From an uncultured Anaerolineae bacterium (GTDB lineage: Bacteria > Chloroflexota > Anaerolineae > CG2-30-64-16), in NCBI GenBank assembly GCA_937124585.1, contig CAKZKT010000103.1, positions 1-64,000 of the forward strand: a stretch of DNA of 64,000 nt. The letters are read 5' to 3'. This document shows positions 1 to 8,713 of this stretch, piece after piece. The notes beneath the pieces were generated by a model, which saw nothing but the letters and a program-made list of their open reading frames with translations, was not told the DNA's origin and did not search any database. Positions within the stretch are counted from its first letter, which is position 1. Every line of letters starts with the position of its first letter. The position numbers were made by a program, and so were the translations under genes.

Positions 1-804
1 GGCCGCGCCATCTTGCAGCTCTATCGGCCGACCGGCGGCGAGGTGATCTTCCAGGGCCGCGATCTGGTCAAATTGACGGAAAACGAGCTGCGGCCGATGC
101 GCCGGCAGATGCAAATGATCTTCCAAGATCCCTACGCTTCCCTCAACCCGCGCATGACCGTCGGCAGCATCATCTCCGAGCCGTTGGAGGTGCACAACAT
201 CGGCACCAAGGCCGAGCGGCTGGAACGCGTGCGCGAGTTGCTGCGCGTGGTGGGCCTGAACCCCTATTTCATCAATCGCTATCCGCACGAATTTTCCGGC
301 GGCCAGCGCCAGCGCATCGGCGTCGCGCGCGCATTGGCGGTCAACCCGTCTTTCATCGTCTGCGATGAGCCGATCTCGGCCCTGGACGTCTCGATTCAGG
401 CGCAGATCATCAATCTGTTGGAAGACCTCCAGGAGCAGTTCGGCCTGACCTATCTGTTCATCGCCCACGATCTCTCGGTCGTGCGCCACATCTCCGATCG
501 CATTGCCGTGATGTACCTGGGCAAGATCATGGAGATGGCCGATCGCGATGAGCTGTATCGGAACCCGATGCATCCTTACAGCCAGGCGCTCCTCTCGGCC
601 GTGCCGATCCCTGATCCGGTGGTCGAGGAGCAGCGCCAGCGCATCATCCTGGAAGGGGATGTGCCCACTCCCGTCAATCCGCCGAAGGGCTGCCACTTCT
701 GCACGCGCTGCCCGAAAGTGATGGCGATCTGCCGGGAGACCGAGCCCGAGTTCCGCGATTACGGCGGCGAGCACTATGTGGCTTGCTGGTTGTACCAAAA
801 ATAG
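1..804 (+). CDS. Oligopeptide ABC transporter ATP-binding protein (OppF/DppF type), 5' truncated by window
   Basis: This is the ATPase that powers an oligopeptide/dipeptide importer at the inner face of the membrane. The reading frame is open from the first base, so the true start and the Walker A motif lie upstream; the first visible residues ([15 protein letters not shown]) are those that normally follow Walker A. Visible are the Q-loop in [10 protein letters not shown], the ABC signature [15 protein letters not shown], Walker B ([12 protein letters not shown]) and the switch His in [11 protein letters not shown]. The C-terminal cysteine-containing tail ([15 protein letters not shown]) is the extension typical of the OppD/OppF class. 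It is followed by the binding protein and both permeases, so the transporter set is completed downstream. Peptide specificity cannot be read from the sequence. Confidence 0.93.
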   Translation, partial: GRAILQLYRPTGGEVIFQGRDLVKLTENELRPMRRQMQMIFQDPYASLNPRMTVGSIISEPLEVHNIGTKAERLERVRELLRVVGLNPYFINRYPHEFSGGQRQRIGVARALAVNPSFIVCDEPISALDVSIQAQIINLLEDLQEQFGLTYLFIAHDLSVVRHISDRIAVMYLGKIMEMADRDELYRNPMHPYSQALLSAVPIPDPVVEEQRQRIILEGDVPTPVNPPKGCHFCTRCPKVMAICRETEPEFRDYGGEHYVACWLYQK

Positions 805-895
805 CCAGAAAGAGGGTGGTCGAGCTTTCCAGCGTCTGTAAAGCGTCATCAATCCAATCTTGCAGTTACTTTATTCTCTGTACAGGAGGAGACAT

Positions 896-2740
896 ATGTC
901 TACCAGGAAGTGGTCTGTCGCGCTCGGGATCGTGGTGATCTTGAGCATGCTCCTGTCGGCCTGCGCCGCGCCGACCCCGCAGGTCGTCGAGAAGGTCGTG
1001 ACCCAGGTCGTCACGCAGGAGAAAGTGGTCGAAAAGCCGGTCGAGAAGATCGTCGAGAAGGTCATCACGCCGACGCCGGCGCCGGTGGCTGTCCAGAAGA
1101 AGCTGCGCATCAATCTCGGCACCTATCCCGACATCATTGACCCGCAGAAGAGCTCCTTCGTCAACGAGATCGCCCACCTGCGGCTGATCTACGAAGGCCT
1201 CACCAAGCTGGATAAGGACCTGAAGACGGTGCCTGGCTCGGCGGAGAAGTGGGAGTACAACGCGGACGCCACCGAGTTGACCTTCACCCTGCGCAAGGGC
1301 TTGAAGTACAGCGATGGATCGCTGTTGAACGCGGCGCGCTTCGCCTATGCCATCAAGCGCAACATTGACCCGGAGACGGCCGGCGAGTATGCCCAGATCA
1401 CCGACGAGATCAAGGGCGCGCCGGAATGGCGTGGCTTCGAGGATGATCCTCAGAAGTCCAAGGAAGAGAACGCCAAGGCCAGGGCAGAGGCCAAGAAGGT
1501 CGTGGATCAGAGCGTGCTGCCGCTTCATCCCGACGGCAAGGCCTGCGTGGGCGAGAAGCCGGCCGATGTGTACAAGGATCCCGACTGTACCGTGCTGAAG
1601 CTGACCTTCTCGCGGCCAGCGCCTTACTTCCACACCGTGATGTCGCTGTGGGTCACCTTCCCGGCCAAGGAAGAGAACATCGCGGCCAGCGAGCAGTGGT
1701 GGAACAGCTCGAAATACCAGATCGGCAACGGTCCCTACATCCTGAAGGCGCTTGAGCCGTATGTGCGCGCCCACTTCGTGCCGAACCCGAATTACTACGG
1801 CGAGAAGGCCAAGACCGATATCGAGTATTCCTACATCGTTGATAGCAAGGTGGCCTTCGAGGCGTACAAGAACAACGAGTTCGACATCATCGGCGCGGCC
1901 GCCGAGGACCTGGAAGTCATCAAGAAGGATCCCAACCTGAGCAAGGAACTGATGACCTATCCTGGCTCCTGCACGTTCGCGGTGATGTTCCATCAGCTGA
2001 AAGAGCCGTTCACGGATCAGAAAGTGCGCCAGGCATTTGCGCAGGCATTCGATCGCGAAGCCTGGGTGCGCGATGTGCTCAAGGGCCTCGGCTCGCCGAC
2101 CCTCACCTGGATCCCGCCCGGGTTCCCTGGCTATGACCCCAATGAAAAGCGCTGGGGCTTCGATCCTGAGGCCGCTAAGAAAGCCTTGGCCGAGTCCAAG
2201 TACGGCGGCGCGGACAAGCTCCCGCCCATCAAGCTGACCTTCTCGGACAGCCCGCGCAACCGCACGCGCTACGAGTGGCTGGCCGCCAAGTGGAAGGAAG
2301 TGCTGGGCGTCTCCGTGACGCTTGACCCGGTGGAATCCACCACTTACACCGCGCTGACCAAGGACATCAAGACCGCTCCGCTGGCCTTCATCCTCGGCTG
2401 GTGCGCGGACTATCCTGACCCGCAGAACTGGTTGAGCGTGTACTGGAAGACCGGCGCGTTCGGTGAACGCATCGGCTATTCCAACAAGGACTTCGATGCT
2501 TTGGTGGACAAGGCCGATGTTGAGCTGGATGCGGCCAAGCGCATGGAGCTGTACGCGCAGGCACAGCGGCTGCTGACCGACGGCGTGCCGGTCGCGTTTG
2601 CCTGGAACAACGTCAACAACTACCTCGTCAAGCCGTGGGTCAAGGGCATCGTGACCACGCCGCAGGACTCTGAGTGGCCCGGCGCCATCGCCAGCCTGAC
2701 CAGCGTGGACATTGACACGGCCGCCCTGCCGAAGAAATAA
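896..2740 (+). CDS. Peptide ABC transporter substrate-binding lipoprotein (SBP family 5)
   Basis: Extracytoplasmic binding protein for an OppABCDF-like importer, 614 aa. The start at 896 is chosen because AGGAGGAG lies just upstream and the protein then begins with a lipoprotein signal (MSTRKW, hydrophobic stretch, lipobox LLSAC). After the cysteine comes a repetitive Val/Glu/Lys stalk (VVEKVVTQVVTQEKVVEK) and a TPTPAP hinge that would hold the domain off the membrane, a style common in Chloroflexota. The body has the family 5 pattern: INLGTYPDIIDPQ near residue 78, TLRKGLKYSDGS, GNGPYIL and the late LGWCADYPDPQNWL segment. In-frame ATGs upstream are possible but would place charged residues before the signal. 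It sits between the ATPase and permease genes of the same transporter. Confidence 0.94.
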   Translation: MSTRKWSVALGIVVILSMLLSACAAPTPQVVEKVVTQVVTQEKVVEKPVEKIVEKVITPTPAPVAVQKKLRINLGTYPDIIDPQKSSFVNEIAHLRLIYEGLTKLDKDLKTVPGSAEKWEYNADATELTFTLRKGLKYSDGSLLNAARFAYAIKRNIDPETAGEYAQITDEIKGAPEWRGFEDDPQKSKEENAKARAEAKKVVDQSVLPLHPDGKACVGEKPADVYKDPDCTVLKLTFSRPAPYFHTVMSLWVTFPAKEENIAASEQWWNSSKYQIGNGPYILKALEPYVRAHFVPNPNYYGEKAKTDIEYSYIVDSKVAFEAYKNNEFDIIGAAAEDLEVIKKDPNLSKELMTYPGSCTFAVMFHQLKEPFTDQKVRQAFAQAFDREAWVRDVLKGLGSPTLTWIPPGFPGYDPNEKRWGFDPEAAKKALAESKYGGADKLPPIKLTFSDSPRNRTRYEWLAAKWKEVLGVSVTLDPVESTTYTALTKDIKTAPLAFILGWCADYPDPQNWLSVYWKTGAFGERIGYSNKDFDALVDKADVELDAAKRMELYAQAQRLLTDGVPVAFAWNNVNNYLVKPWVKGIVTTPQDSEWPGAIASLTSVDIDTAALPKK

Positions 2741-2755
2741 GACAGGGCCGCTTGC

Positions 2756-2788
2756 GGAGATCGGCTGTCTCGAAAGCAGCCGATCTCC
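2756..2788 (+). promoter_or_regulatory. Perfect 12-bp hairpin between binding-protein and permease genes
   Basis: GGAGATCGGCTG (2756-2767) pairs perfectly with CAGCCGATCTCC (2777-2788) around a 9-nt loop. No T-run follows, so it is not a typical full terminator. Hairpins in this position in ABC importer operons often stabilise the upstream binding-protein mRNA or cause partial termination, giving more binding protein than permease. That role is inferred. Confidence 0.6.
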
Positions 2789-2869
2789 ACATCATATCGC
2801 AGAGATGAATGACCGGTATCGCCGAGGATGCCGGTCATTTGCATGATCATTTCCGTTATCGAGGCGTTC

Positions 2870-3865
2870 ATGATCACCTATTTGGTTCGCCGTATTTTGT
2901 GGCTGATACCGGTTCTTTTCTTTGTCGCGCTGATCACTTTTACGCTAATGCACTCCGCGCCCGGCGGGCCCTGGGATCGGGATCTGGAAGCGCGCCAGGT
3001 TGACAAACGCACGCAGGAATTGCTGAACCAGAAATTCGGGCTGGACAAACCGCTTTTTATCAACCTCAGCGGCGGCAATCCTTTTGACAGCCAATTCATC
3101 AACTACATTTGGGGCGCGGTGCGCGGCGACCTGGGGCCGTCATACCGGCAGCGTGGCCAGGATGTGCAGGATATTCTGTTCAAGCCGCCCGAAGACAAGC
3201 CGTTCTGGTACAGCAAATTCGGCTATTCGGCGCGGTTGGGCATATTGGCCGTCCTGTTTGCCGTGGTTTTCGGCATTCCTTTGGGCGTGATCGCTGCCCT
3301 CAACCGCAACACCTTGATAGATTATTTCACGCTCTTCATTTCGACGGTCGGAATTTCCGTGCCTAATTTCGTGCTGGCGATCTTCCTGATCATCCTGTTT
3401 GCCAGCCGCTTGAAGCTGATCAGAATCGTGCAGCAGAACTGGGACAGCCCTGGCGCCTGGATTATCCCGGCGGTGATTTTGGGCTTCGGCACCTTTGCCT
3501 ATGTCACCCGTCTCACCCGCTCCACCATGCTGGAGGTAATGCAGCAAGACTACATTCGCACCGCGCGCGCCAAAGGCCTGGCCGAGCGTGTGGTCGTCAT
3601 CCGGCACATGCTGCGCAATGCCCTCATCCCGGTGGTAACGATCCTCGGCCCGGCGCTGGCGGCCCTCGTCACAGGCTCTTTCATCATCGAGCAGATGTTC
3701 GCCTTCCCGGGCATGGGACGCGCCTTCGTCACCTCCATTACCCAGCGCGATTACTCGATGATCATGGGCACCGTGCTGGTCTATGCTTTCCTGGTGGCGA
3801 TCGCCAATCTTTCAGTGGACCTGGTGTACGGGATCCTGGACCCGCGCATCAAGGTGGGAGACTGA
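2870..3865 (+). CDS. Peptide ABC transporter permease (DppB/OppB type)
   Basis: Inner-membrane permease of the importer, 331 aa. The start at 2870 gives MITYLVRRILWLIPVLFFVALITF, the usual first transmembrane helix of this family, with GAGG just upstream; the frame is open earlier, but those residues (from 2828) do not look like the family start. After a large periplasmic segment come four to five further helices. The EAA-type loop that contacts the ATPase is visible as DYIRTARAKGL with the following VVIRHMLRNALIPV, near residues 223-245. It is followed six bases later by the second permease, so the two are co-transcribed and probably translated together. Confidence 0.95.
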   Translation: MITYLVRRILWLIPVLFFVALITFTLMHSAPGGPWDRDLEARQVDKRTQELLNQKFGLDKPLFINLSGGNPFDSQFINYIWGAVRGDLGPSYRQRGQDVQDILFKPPEDKPFWYSKFGYSARLGILAVLFAVVFGIPLGVIAALNRNTLIDYFTLFISTVGISVPNFVLAIFLIILFASRLKLIRIVQQNWDSPGAWIIPAVILGFGTFAYVTRLTRSTMLEVMQQDYIRTARAKGLAERVVVIRHMLRNALIPVVTILGPALAALVTGSFIIEQMFAFPGMGRAFVTSITQRDYSMIMGTVLVYAFLVAIANLSVDLVYGILDPRIKVGD

Positions 3866-3871
3866 GTCTCA

Positions 3872-4861
3872 ATGACTGCCCAAGCACCTACGATCGAGCA
3901 GAATTTGCTCACGCAGACCCTGAGCCGCCCCTCACGTTCGCTGTGGCGCGATGCGTGGCATCGTCTGCTGCGCAACCGGGCGGCGGTCGTCAGCGGGATC
4001 ATCATCCTGATTTTCATTTTCGTCGGCATTGCGGCACCGGTGCTGGCGCCACACAATCCGCTCAAAGTGCATGACGGCAAGGGCTATCTGCCGCCTGCCT
4101 GGGTCAAGGAAGGACCGACCGGCAAAAGCGGCGATCCGGCATTCCCGCTGGGCACAGACACGCTGGGCCGTGACGTGCTCAGCCGCACCATTTACGGCAC
4201 GCGGGTCTCGATGGTCGTCGGCATCATCCCCACGATCATCATCCTGGTCATCGGCGTATCTGTCGGCTTGTTTGCCGGCTATCGCGGTGGCCGGGTGGAC
4301 AACCTGCTCATGCGTTTCGCCGACATCATCTACGCCTTCCCGGACCTCCTGTTCTTCATCATCGTCATGGCCGCCCTGCGCGAGACGCCCATCGGCCGCC
4401 TCTTGAACGGCCTCCTCCTGTTGTTCGTGGCGCTCTCCCTGGTCAACTGGGTCGGGTTGGCGCGCCTGGTCCGCGGGCAGGTGTTGTCGTTGAAGGAGAA
4501 GGAGTTCGTGGAGGCCGGCCGCATGATCGGCGCGTCGAGCATACGCATCATGCTCAGACATCTCCTGCCCAACACGCTGGGCCCCATCATCGTCTCGACT
4601 GCGTTCCGCATCCCCGGCCTGATCATCACCGAGGCGATTTTGGGCTATCTGGGCATCGGCCTCCGACCCGCCACCGACCCCAACGCGATCTTCATCACCA
4701 GCTGGGGCGCCCTGATGCTCGACGGTCAGGCCGCGCTCAACTCTCAGCCGTGGGTGCTGTTGACGCCCGCCATCTGCGTGGCATTGGTCGTGCTGGCGTT
4801 CAACTATGTGGGCGACGGCCTGCGCGACGCGCTGGATCCTCGTCTGGCCGGAACGGAATAG
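3872..4861 (+). CDS. Peptide ABC transporter permease (DppC/OppC type)
   Basis: Second membrane subunit of the importer, 329 aa. It begins with a cytoplasmic N-terminus (SRPSRSLWRDAWHRLLRNRAAV) followed by the first helix, which is the OppC N-terminal arrangement. The segment HPLGTDTLGRD-like FPLGTDTLGRDVLSRTIYGTRVS and the EAA loop KEFVEAGRMIGASSIRIMLRHLLPNTLGPI are diagnostic. Starts six bases after the DppB stop and ends just before a strong intrinsic terminator, which closes this transcription unit. No ATPase gene follows, so the nucleotide-binding subunits come from upstream of the binding protein. Confidence 0.95.
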   Translation: MTAQAPTIEQNLLTQTLSRPSRSLWRDAWHRLLRNRAAVVSGIIILIFIFVGIAAPVLAPHNPLKVHDGKGYLPPAWVKEGPTGKSGDPAFPLGTDTLGRDVLSRTIYGTRVSMVVGIIPTIIILVIGVSVGLFAGYRGGRVDNLLMRFADIIYAFPDLLFFIIVMAALRETPIGRLLNGLLLLFVALSLVNWVGLARLVRGQVLSLKEKEFVEAGRMIGASSIRIMLRHLLPNTLGPIIVSTAFRIPGLIITEAILGYLGIGLRPATDPNAIFITSWGALMLDGQAALNSQPWVLLTPAICVALVVLAFNYVGDGLRDALDPRLAGTE

Positions 4862-4888
4862 GTCAGATACAATCCGCCCCGCCATGCC

Positions 4889-4930
4889 AGAGGGAGGGAG
4901 CCTGTGCGCCCTCCCTCTTTGTGTTTTGCG
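4889..4930 (+). terminator. Intrinsic terminator after the ABC permease genes
   Basis: AGAGGGAGGG (4889-4898) pairs with CCCTCCCTCT (4909-4918), a perfect 10-bp stem with a 10-nt loop, followed by the T-rich TTTGTGTTTT. It separates the transporter operon from the next binding-protein gene. Confidence 0.85.
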
Positions 4931-4978
4931 CCACTGTGCCGTAGAATAGACCCGCAATGTGTATGAGGAGGCATTGAG

Positions 4979-6763
4979 TTGAGGCAGACATGGATTGGCC
5001 TGCTGGCGACTCTGTTGGTCATCAGCCTGATCGCGTTGGGATGCGCCGTGCGGCAGCCTCAGGCCGTCGAAAAAACCGTGGAAAAGGCGGTCACCGTGGT
5101 GGTAACCGTGGTGCAAACGCGCACGGTCGTCGAAACGCGCCCCGTGCTCCAGACGGTGGTCGTCACGGCCACGCCGATGCCGACCCCCGCCTACCTCTCG
5201 ACCATCAACGCGCCTGCCGCCACGCTGATCTACCCGCTGAACGGCGATCCCCTCACGCTCAGCCCGCAAGAGGCGACCGACTCCACTTCGGCGCTGGTCG
5301 TTCAACAGCTGTACGAGGGGCTGTATCATCTGCGCGGGGATGGTTCAATCGTCCCTGCTGCCGCGACCGGTCACGAGGTCTCGGCAGACGGCAAAGTTTA
5401 CACGATTACTCTGCGCGCCGAAGCCCGCTGGTCGGACGGCCAGCCGGTGACGGCGCAGCACTTCGTGGACGGCGTGTGCACAGCCCTCGACCCGACGACC
5501 GGCAACGATTACTATTACCTGTTGACCGATGTCGTCGCAGTGACCGGCGCGCAGGCGTTTGCCAGCGGCAACATGGCCGATTGTGGCAAAGTCGGCGTCA
5601 AGGCCGTTGATGACCGGACATTGCAGATCTCGCTGGATCGTCCCGCGTCCTTCTTCCCGAAACTGCTGACCATGCAGATTTTCTTCCCGGCGCGGCGGGA
5701 GAGCACTCAGACGCCGACGGCCGGGCTGATCAGCAACGGCCCCTACACCCTGGCCGAGATCGTGCCTGGCCAACGCCTGATCCTCCAGGCCAATCCGATA
5801 TACTGGAACGCCGCCCAACGGCGCCTGCAGCGGATCGAGTTCTGGATCGTGCCGGGCCTTGCGGATCAACTCGCCCATTACCGCCGCGGCGACCTGGCCG
5901 TAGCCGAATTTCCGGCCGATCAGACGTCTGCCGTGATGGCCGACCCGGCGCTGTCCAGAGAGCTGCGCGTCCTGGTGCGTCCTGGCCTCAGCTACATCGG
6001 CCTGAACACTCAGGCCGGCCCGACGCAGAACGTCGCATTGCGCAAAGCCATCGCCAGCGCCATTGATCGCAAGAAGCTCATCGAGGAGACGCTTAAACAG
6101 CCCTGGCATGTGGCGGCGCAAGCAGCCGTGCCGCCCGACATCCCGGGCTCGCAGGCGGCCGATCCGTCCGTCGGCTATCCGTACAATCCCGACGCCGCCC
6201 GTCAGTTCCTGGCCGAGGCCGGCTACGGCCCGCAGAATCCTGTGCCGCCGGTCGAGATCTGGATCAATCAGGAGGGCAACAACGAGGCCATTTTTAAGGC
6301 CGTGGCCGCAATGCTCGAGGCGAGCGGCATCCCAACGCGGCTGAACATCAGCAAATGGGCGGTCTATCGGGCCGCGCTGGATGCGTGCAACAAGCCGAAT
6401 CATGCCGGCGCCGTCCGTTCGCCGGCCGAATGCGACTATAACCTCTATCGCATGGGCTGGGTGATGGATTACGCCGACCCGTCGGCCCTGCTCGACATGG
6501 TTTTCAGCCCGCGCTCGGCGTTCCAGTACACGGGCTGGCAATCCGCGAAATACGAAGAGCTCCTGGCGCAGGCACTGGTGGAAAAAGATGAGGCGAAGCG
6601 GCTGGCCCTCTACCAGGCTGCCGAAAAGGTGCTGCTCAACGAAGAGGTTGCCATCGTGCCGCTCCAGTATTACGACCGCACGGTGCTGGTGAAGGAAGGG
6701 GTTGAGTTCGACTATCCGTCGTTCGGGCCGCCGAACTTTCTGTACTGGGCGCGAGTCCGGTAG
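4979..6763 (+). CDS. Second peptide-type ABC substrate-binding lipoprotein (SBP family 5)
   Basis: A 594-aa paralogue of the binding protein at 896. TTG is the likely start: GAGGAG lies 9 nt upstream and the product begins with a short signal and lipobox (LIALGC). A Val/Thr/Glu stalk (VEKTVEKAVTVVVTVVQTRTVVETRPV) and ATPMPTP hinge follow. Family 5 landmarks are LIYPLNGDPLTLSPQEATDS, TLRAEARWSDGQPVTAQHFVDG, SNGPYTL and YRMGWVMDYADPSALLDMVF. It lies behind a terminator, so it is probably transcribed separately and may supply a second substrate range to the same permease. Its stop almost touches the stop of the convergent glycosyltransferase gene. Confidence 0.92.
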   Translation: MRQTWIGLLATLLVISLIALGCAVRQPQAVEKTVEKAVTVVVTVVQTRTVVETRPVLQTVVVTATPMPTPAYLSTINAPAATLIYPLNGDPLTLSPQEATDSTSALVVQQLYEGLYHLRGDGSIVPAAATGHEVSADGKVYTITLRAEARWSDGQPVTAQHFVDGVCTALDPTTGNDYYYLLTDVVAVTGAQAFASGNMADCGKVGVKAVDDRTLQISLDRPASFFPKLLTMQIFFPARRESTQTPTAGLISNGPYTLAEIVPGQRLILQANPIYWNAAQRRLQRIEFWIVPGLADQLAHYRRGDLAVAEFPADQTSAVMADPALSRELRVLVRPGLSYIGLNTQAGPTQNVALRKAIASAIDRKKLIEETLKQPWHVAAQAAVPPDIPGSQAADPSVGYPYNPDAARQFLAEAGYGPQNPVPPVEIWINQEGNNEAIFKAVAAMLEASGIPTRLNISKWAVYRAALDACNKPNHAGAVRSPAECDYNLYRMGWVMDYADPSALLDMVFSPRSAFQYTGWQSAKYEELLAQALVEKDEAKRLALYQAAEKVLLNEEVAIVPLQYYDRTVLVKEGVEFDYPSFGPPNFLYWARVR

Positions 6764-6765
6764 CT

Positions 6766-8592
6766 TCACTCCGCCGCGCCGACCCGGTACACCAGGAACA
6801 ACGGTCGGCCGCTGCGCTCGCCGAAGCGGGCGACTTCTTGCAGCTGCAGGCCCGCGCGCATCGTCAGTTCGTTGAGCGCTGCAACGCGTCCCTGAAAGAT
6901 CGTAAACTCCGCGGTGTGGGCGACATAGAGGTTGGCCGGATTGTCGAGAAACGGCCGGATGCGTTCCACGAAGCCGGCGTCCGGCCGATCCAGCCGCTCA
7001 TAGCCGAACACCTCCACCGGGTTGACCTGGCCCACGGTCAGGAAGCGCACCGGCGCGTCTATGCCCCAGTCGAGCGCCAGCGGCGCAGCCGGTTGGCGCA
7101 ACTGCAGAAAGTCCGCCAGCTGATAGATCGCGTCGGAATGTGATGCGTAGCCGCCTGCCAGGCTGAGTATCCGGTGATAGCGCAGCGTGTTCGCCAGGTC
7201 GGTGCCGGCCCACAGGAGAATAAAGCCGATCAGCAGGCCACGACCAACCAGACAGACCACTGTGCTTACGTGCCAGGGATCTCGCAGCGTGCCTGGCACG
7301 TGGCGAGGGGCCGTGGCGTCGGCCGTGTTCGTCTCCATACAGCCTTGGTCTGCCGGCCTGCATCCCGTGACCCATCTCCCCGCCGCAATGCCGATCCCCA
7401 GCGGGATCAGTGGCACGATCAGGGCGTAGTGTGTGATGAACAGATCGCTGACCGTGAATGCGCTTTGCGCGATGACCAGCGCCAGGAGGGCAAATGGGAG
7501 CAATATCCTGCCGGCCTGTGCCAATGACATCGTCGTCGGCTTGCGAAGCCGCCACACAGCCTCGATCAGGCTGACGAGCGCCGCGAGGGCCATCAGCGCA
7601 GGCGCCCAGCGGTTGGCATACACCTCGCCCAGATACCACAGATGATCTCCCCGCAGCAATGTGCGCAGTTGGTCGAGCCGCGTCAGCAGGTTCGGCAGAT
7701 ACGCGCGATTGTCCACGCCGTAGTACGACTGGCCCAAATTGCTCACAACGGAGATCACCGTCCCGCCGGTCTGCACATTGAACAGAATGAGCGGCAGCAG
7801 CGGCAGCAAAAAACACCCGGCCGCGATGAGCCCATCGCGCAGGATGTACCGCGTCATCCGCGGCGCGTGAAACGGGAGACGCGCAACGCGTCCTGCCAAT
7901 TCGTTGCCCTGTCGCTTCACCTCCTCGGTGTTTTGCTGCCTGGTCGCCTGGCCGCTTTGCCGTTTTTCCACCGCCCAAGCTATGATCGCGAGCGCCACCT
8001 GCGCGCCGATCGCCCAGACGAACAGCAGTTTGGCGTAAAGTCCCAGGCCCCAGAGGAAGGCCGTCGCCCACAGAGCGGCCGGCCGACGCGTGTGTTGCCA
8101 GCGCAGCGCGGTCCACAGGCTGGCCATGAACAGCAGCGCGGTGAGATTCGTCACAAAAATGCCCTGGCGGCTCCAAAAGACGAAGGTGGGATTGACAGCC
8201 AGCAGGATCACCGCGATCGCGGCCGCGAGCGGGCCTGCCAGCTGTCGCGCCACCTGGCCTGTGATGACCAGGGTCAACGCGGCGATGCAGATTGGCAGCC
8301 ACCGCAGCGCGCTCACGGTGGGGCCGCCGACTGCGAGGAAGGGGACGGCCAGTACGACGTTGAGTGCGCCGATGTAGTCCTGCACCATCAGCGGCAGCTG
8401 CCACGGCCCGACATGGATCGTCGCATCCCGAAATGCCGTGAGCGGCTGGCCGATCACCAGCTGCATGGCGTTCAGGCCGGCCTCTTTGGCCTCATCGTAG
8501 TGCAGGCCGGGCAGGGTGAGCTGATGCGCAGCGAGCAGAAGGAATGCCAGCAGCCCGCCGAGGATGGGGAGGAGGTGTGCGGCGCGAGACAT
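6766..8592 (-). CDS. Membrane glycosyltransferase-like protein (GT-C / ArnT-PMT fold)
   Basis: Polytopic protein of about 608 aa with around ten transmembrane helices. The N-terminal LPGLHYDEAKEAG carries the acidic pair found in the first extracytoplasmic loop of GT-C glycosyltransferases that use lipid-phosphate sugars. Later helices are interrupted by two odd hydrophilic stretches: one with AVEKRQSGQATRQQNTEEVK and one with ATAPRHVPGTLRDPWHV. The second is the direct translation of a GTGCC/GGCAC palindrome at 7268-7301. The start is uncertain. ATG 8592 is preferred because the residues upstream (FTFHVSRR) are just the translation of a 7-bp repeat array; the frame stays open to ATG 8724, which overlaps the upstream gene. 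Donor and acceptor are unknown. Confidence 0.75.
   Translation of the reverse strand: MSRAAHLLPILGGLLAFLLLAAHQLTLPGLHYDEAKEAGLNAMQLVIGQPLTAFRDATIHVGPWQLPLMVQDYIGALNVVLAVPFLAVGGPTVSALRWLPICIAALTLVITGQVARQLAGPLAAAIAVILLAVNPTFVFWSRQGIFVTNLTALLFMASLWTALRWQHTRRPAALWATAFLWGLGLYAKLLFVWAIGAQVALAIIAWAVEKRQSGQATRQQNTEEVKRQGNELAGRVARLPFHAPRMTRYILRDGLIAAGCFLLPLLPLILFNVQTGGTVISVVSNLGQSYYGVDNRAYLPNLLTRLDQLRTLLRGDHLWYLGEVYANRWAPALMALAALVSLIEAVWRLRKPTTMSLAQAGRILLPFALLALVIAQSAFTVSDLFITHYALIVPLIPLGIGIAAGRWVTGCRPADQGCMETNTADATAPRHVPGTLRDPWHVSTVVCLVGRGLLIGFILLWAGTDLANTLRYHRILSLAGGYASHSDAIYQLADFLQLRQPAAPLALDWGIDAPVRFLTVGQVNPVEVFGYERLDRPDAGFVERIRPFLDNPANLYVAHTAEFTIFQGRVAALNELTMRAGLQLQEVARFGERSGRPLFLVYRVGAAE
7268..7301. 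repeat. Dispersed GTGCCAGG/CCTGGCAC inverted repeat inside the GT-C gene
   Basis: ACGTGCCAGG (7268-7277) and CCTGGCACGT (7292-7301) form a 10-bp perfect inverted repeat with a 14-nt spacer. It lies inside the glycosyltransferase coding sequence and is read as part of an extra hydrophilic loop. Related palindromes occur at 28377, 41826 and 47495. Confidence 0.7.
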
Positions 8593-8596
8593 CCGG

Positions 8597-8626
8597 CGTG
8601 AAACGTGAAACGTGAAGCGTGAGGCG
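8597..8626. repeat. Array with 7-bp period (CGTGAAA type)
   Basis: Four consecutive heptamers (CGTGAAA, CGTGAAA, CGTGAAG, CGTGAGG) plus CG. It is located between the FecR-like gene and the likely start of the GT-C gene. Short pieces of the same type occur at 18143, 58741 and 60614. Confidence 0.75.
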
Positions 8627-8713
8627 GCGCGTGTCATGGCAGGAATCTGGTTTTGGGCTGGCGTTTGGGTGATAGCACCCGATTCGGCCATCTCGACTTT
8701 CACGCTTCCGGCT

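Noticed and set aside
3932-5329. Long minus-strand frame opposite the DppC and second binding-protein genes
   Set aside because: Composition is Arg/Gln/Asp/His-rich as in antisense shadows and it spans a transcription terminator; the plus-strand genes are unmistakable.
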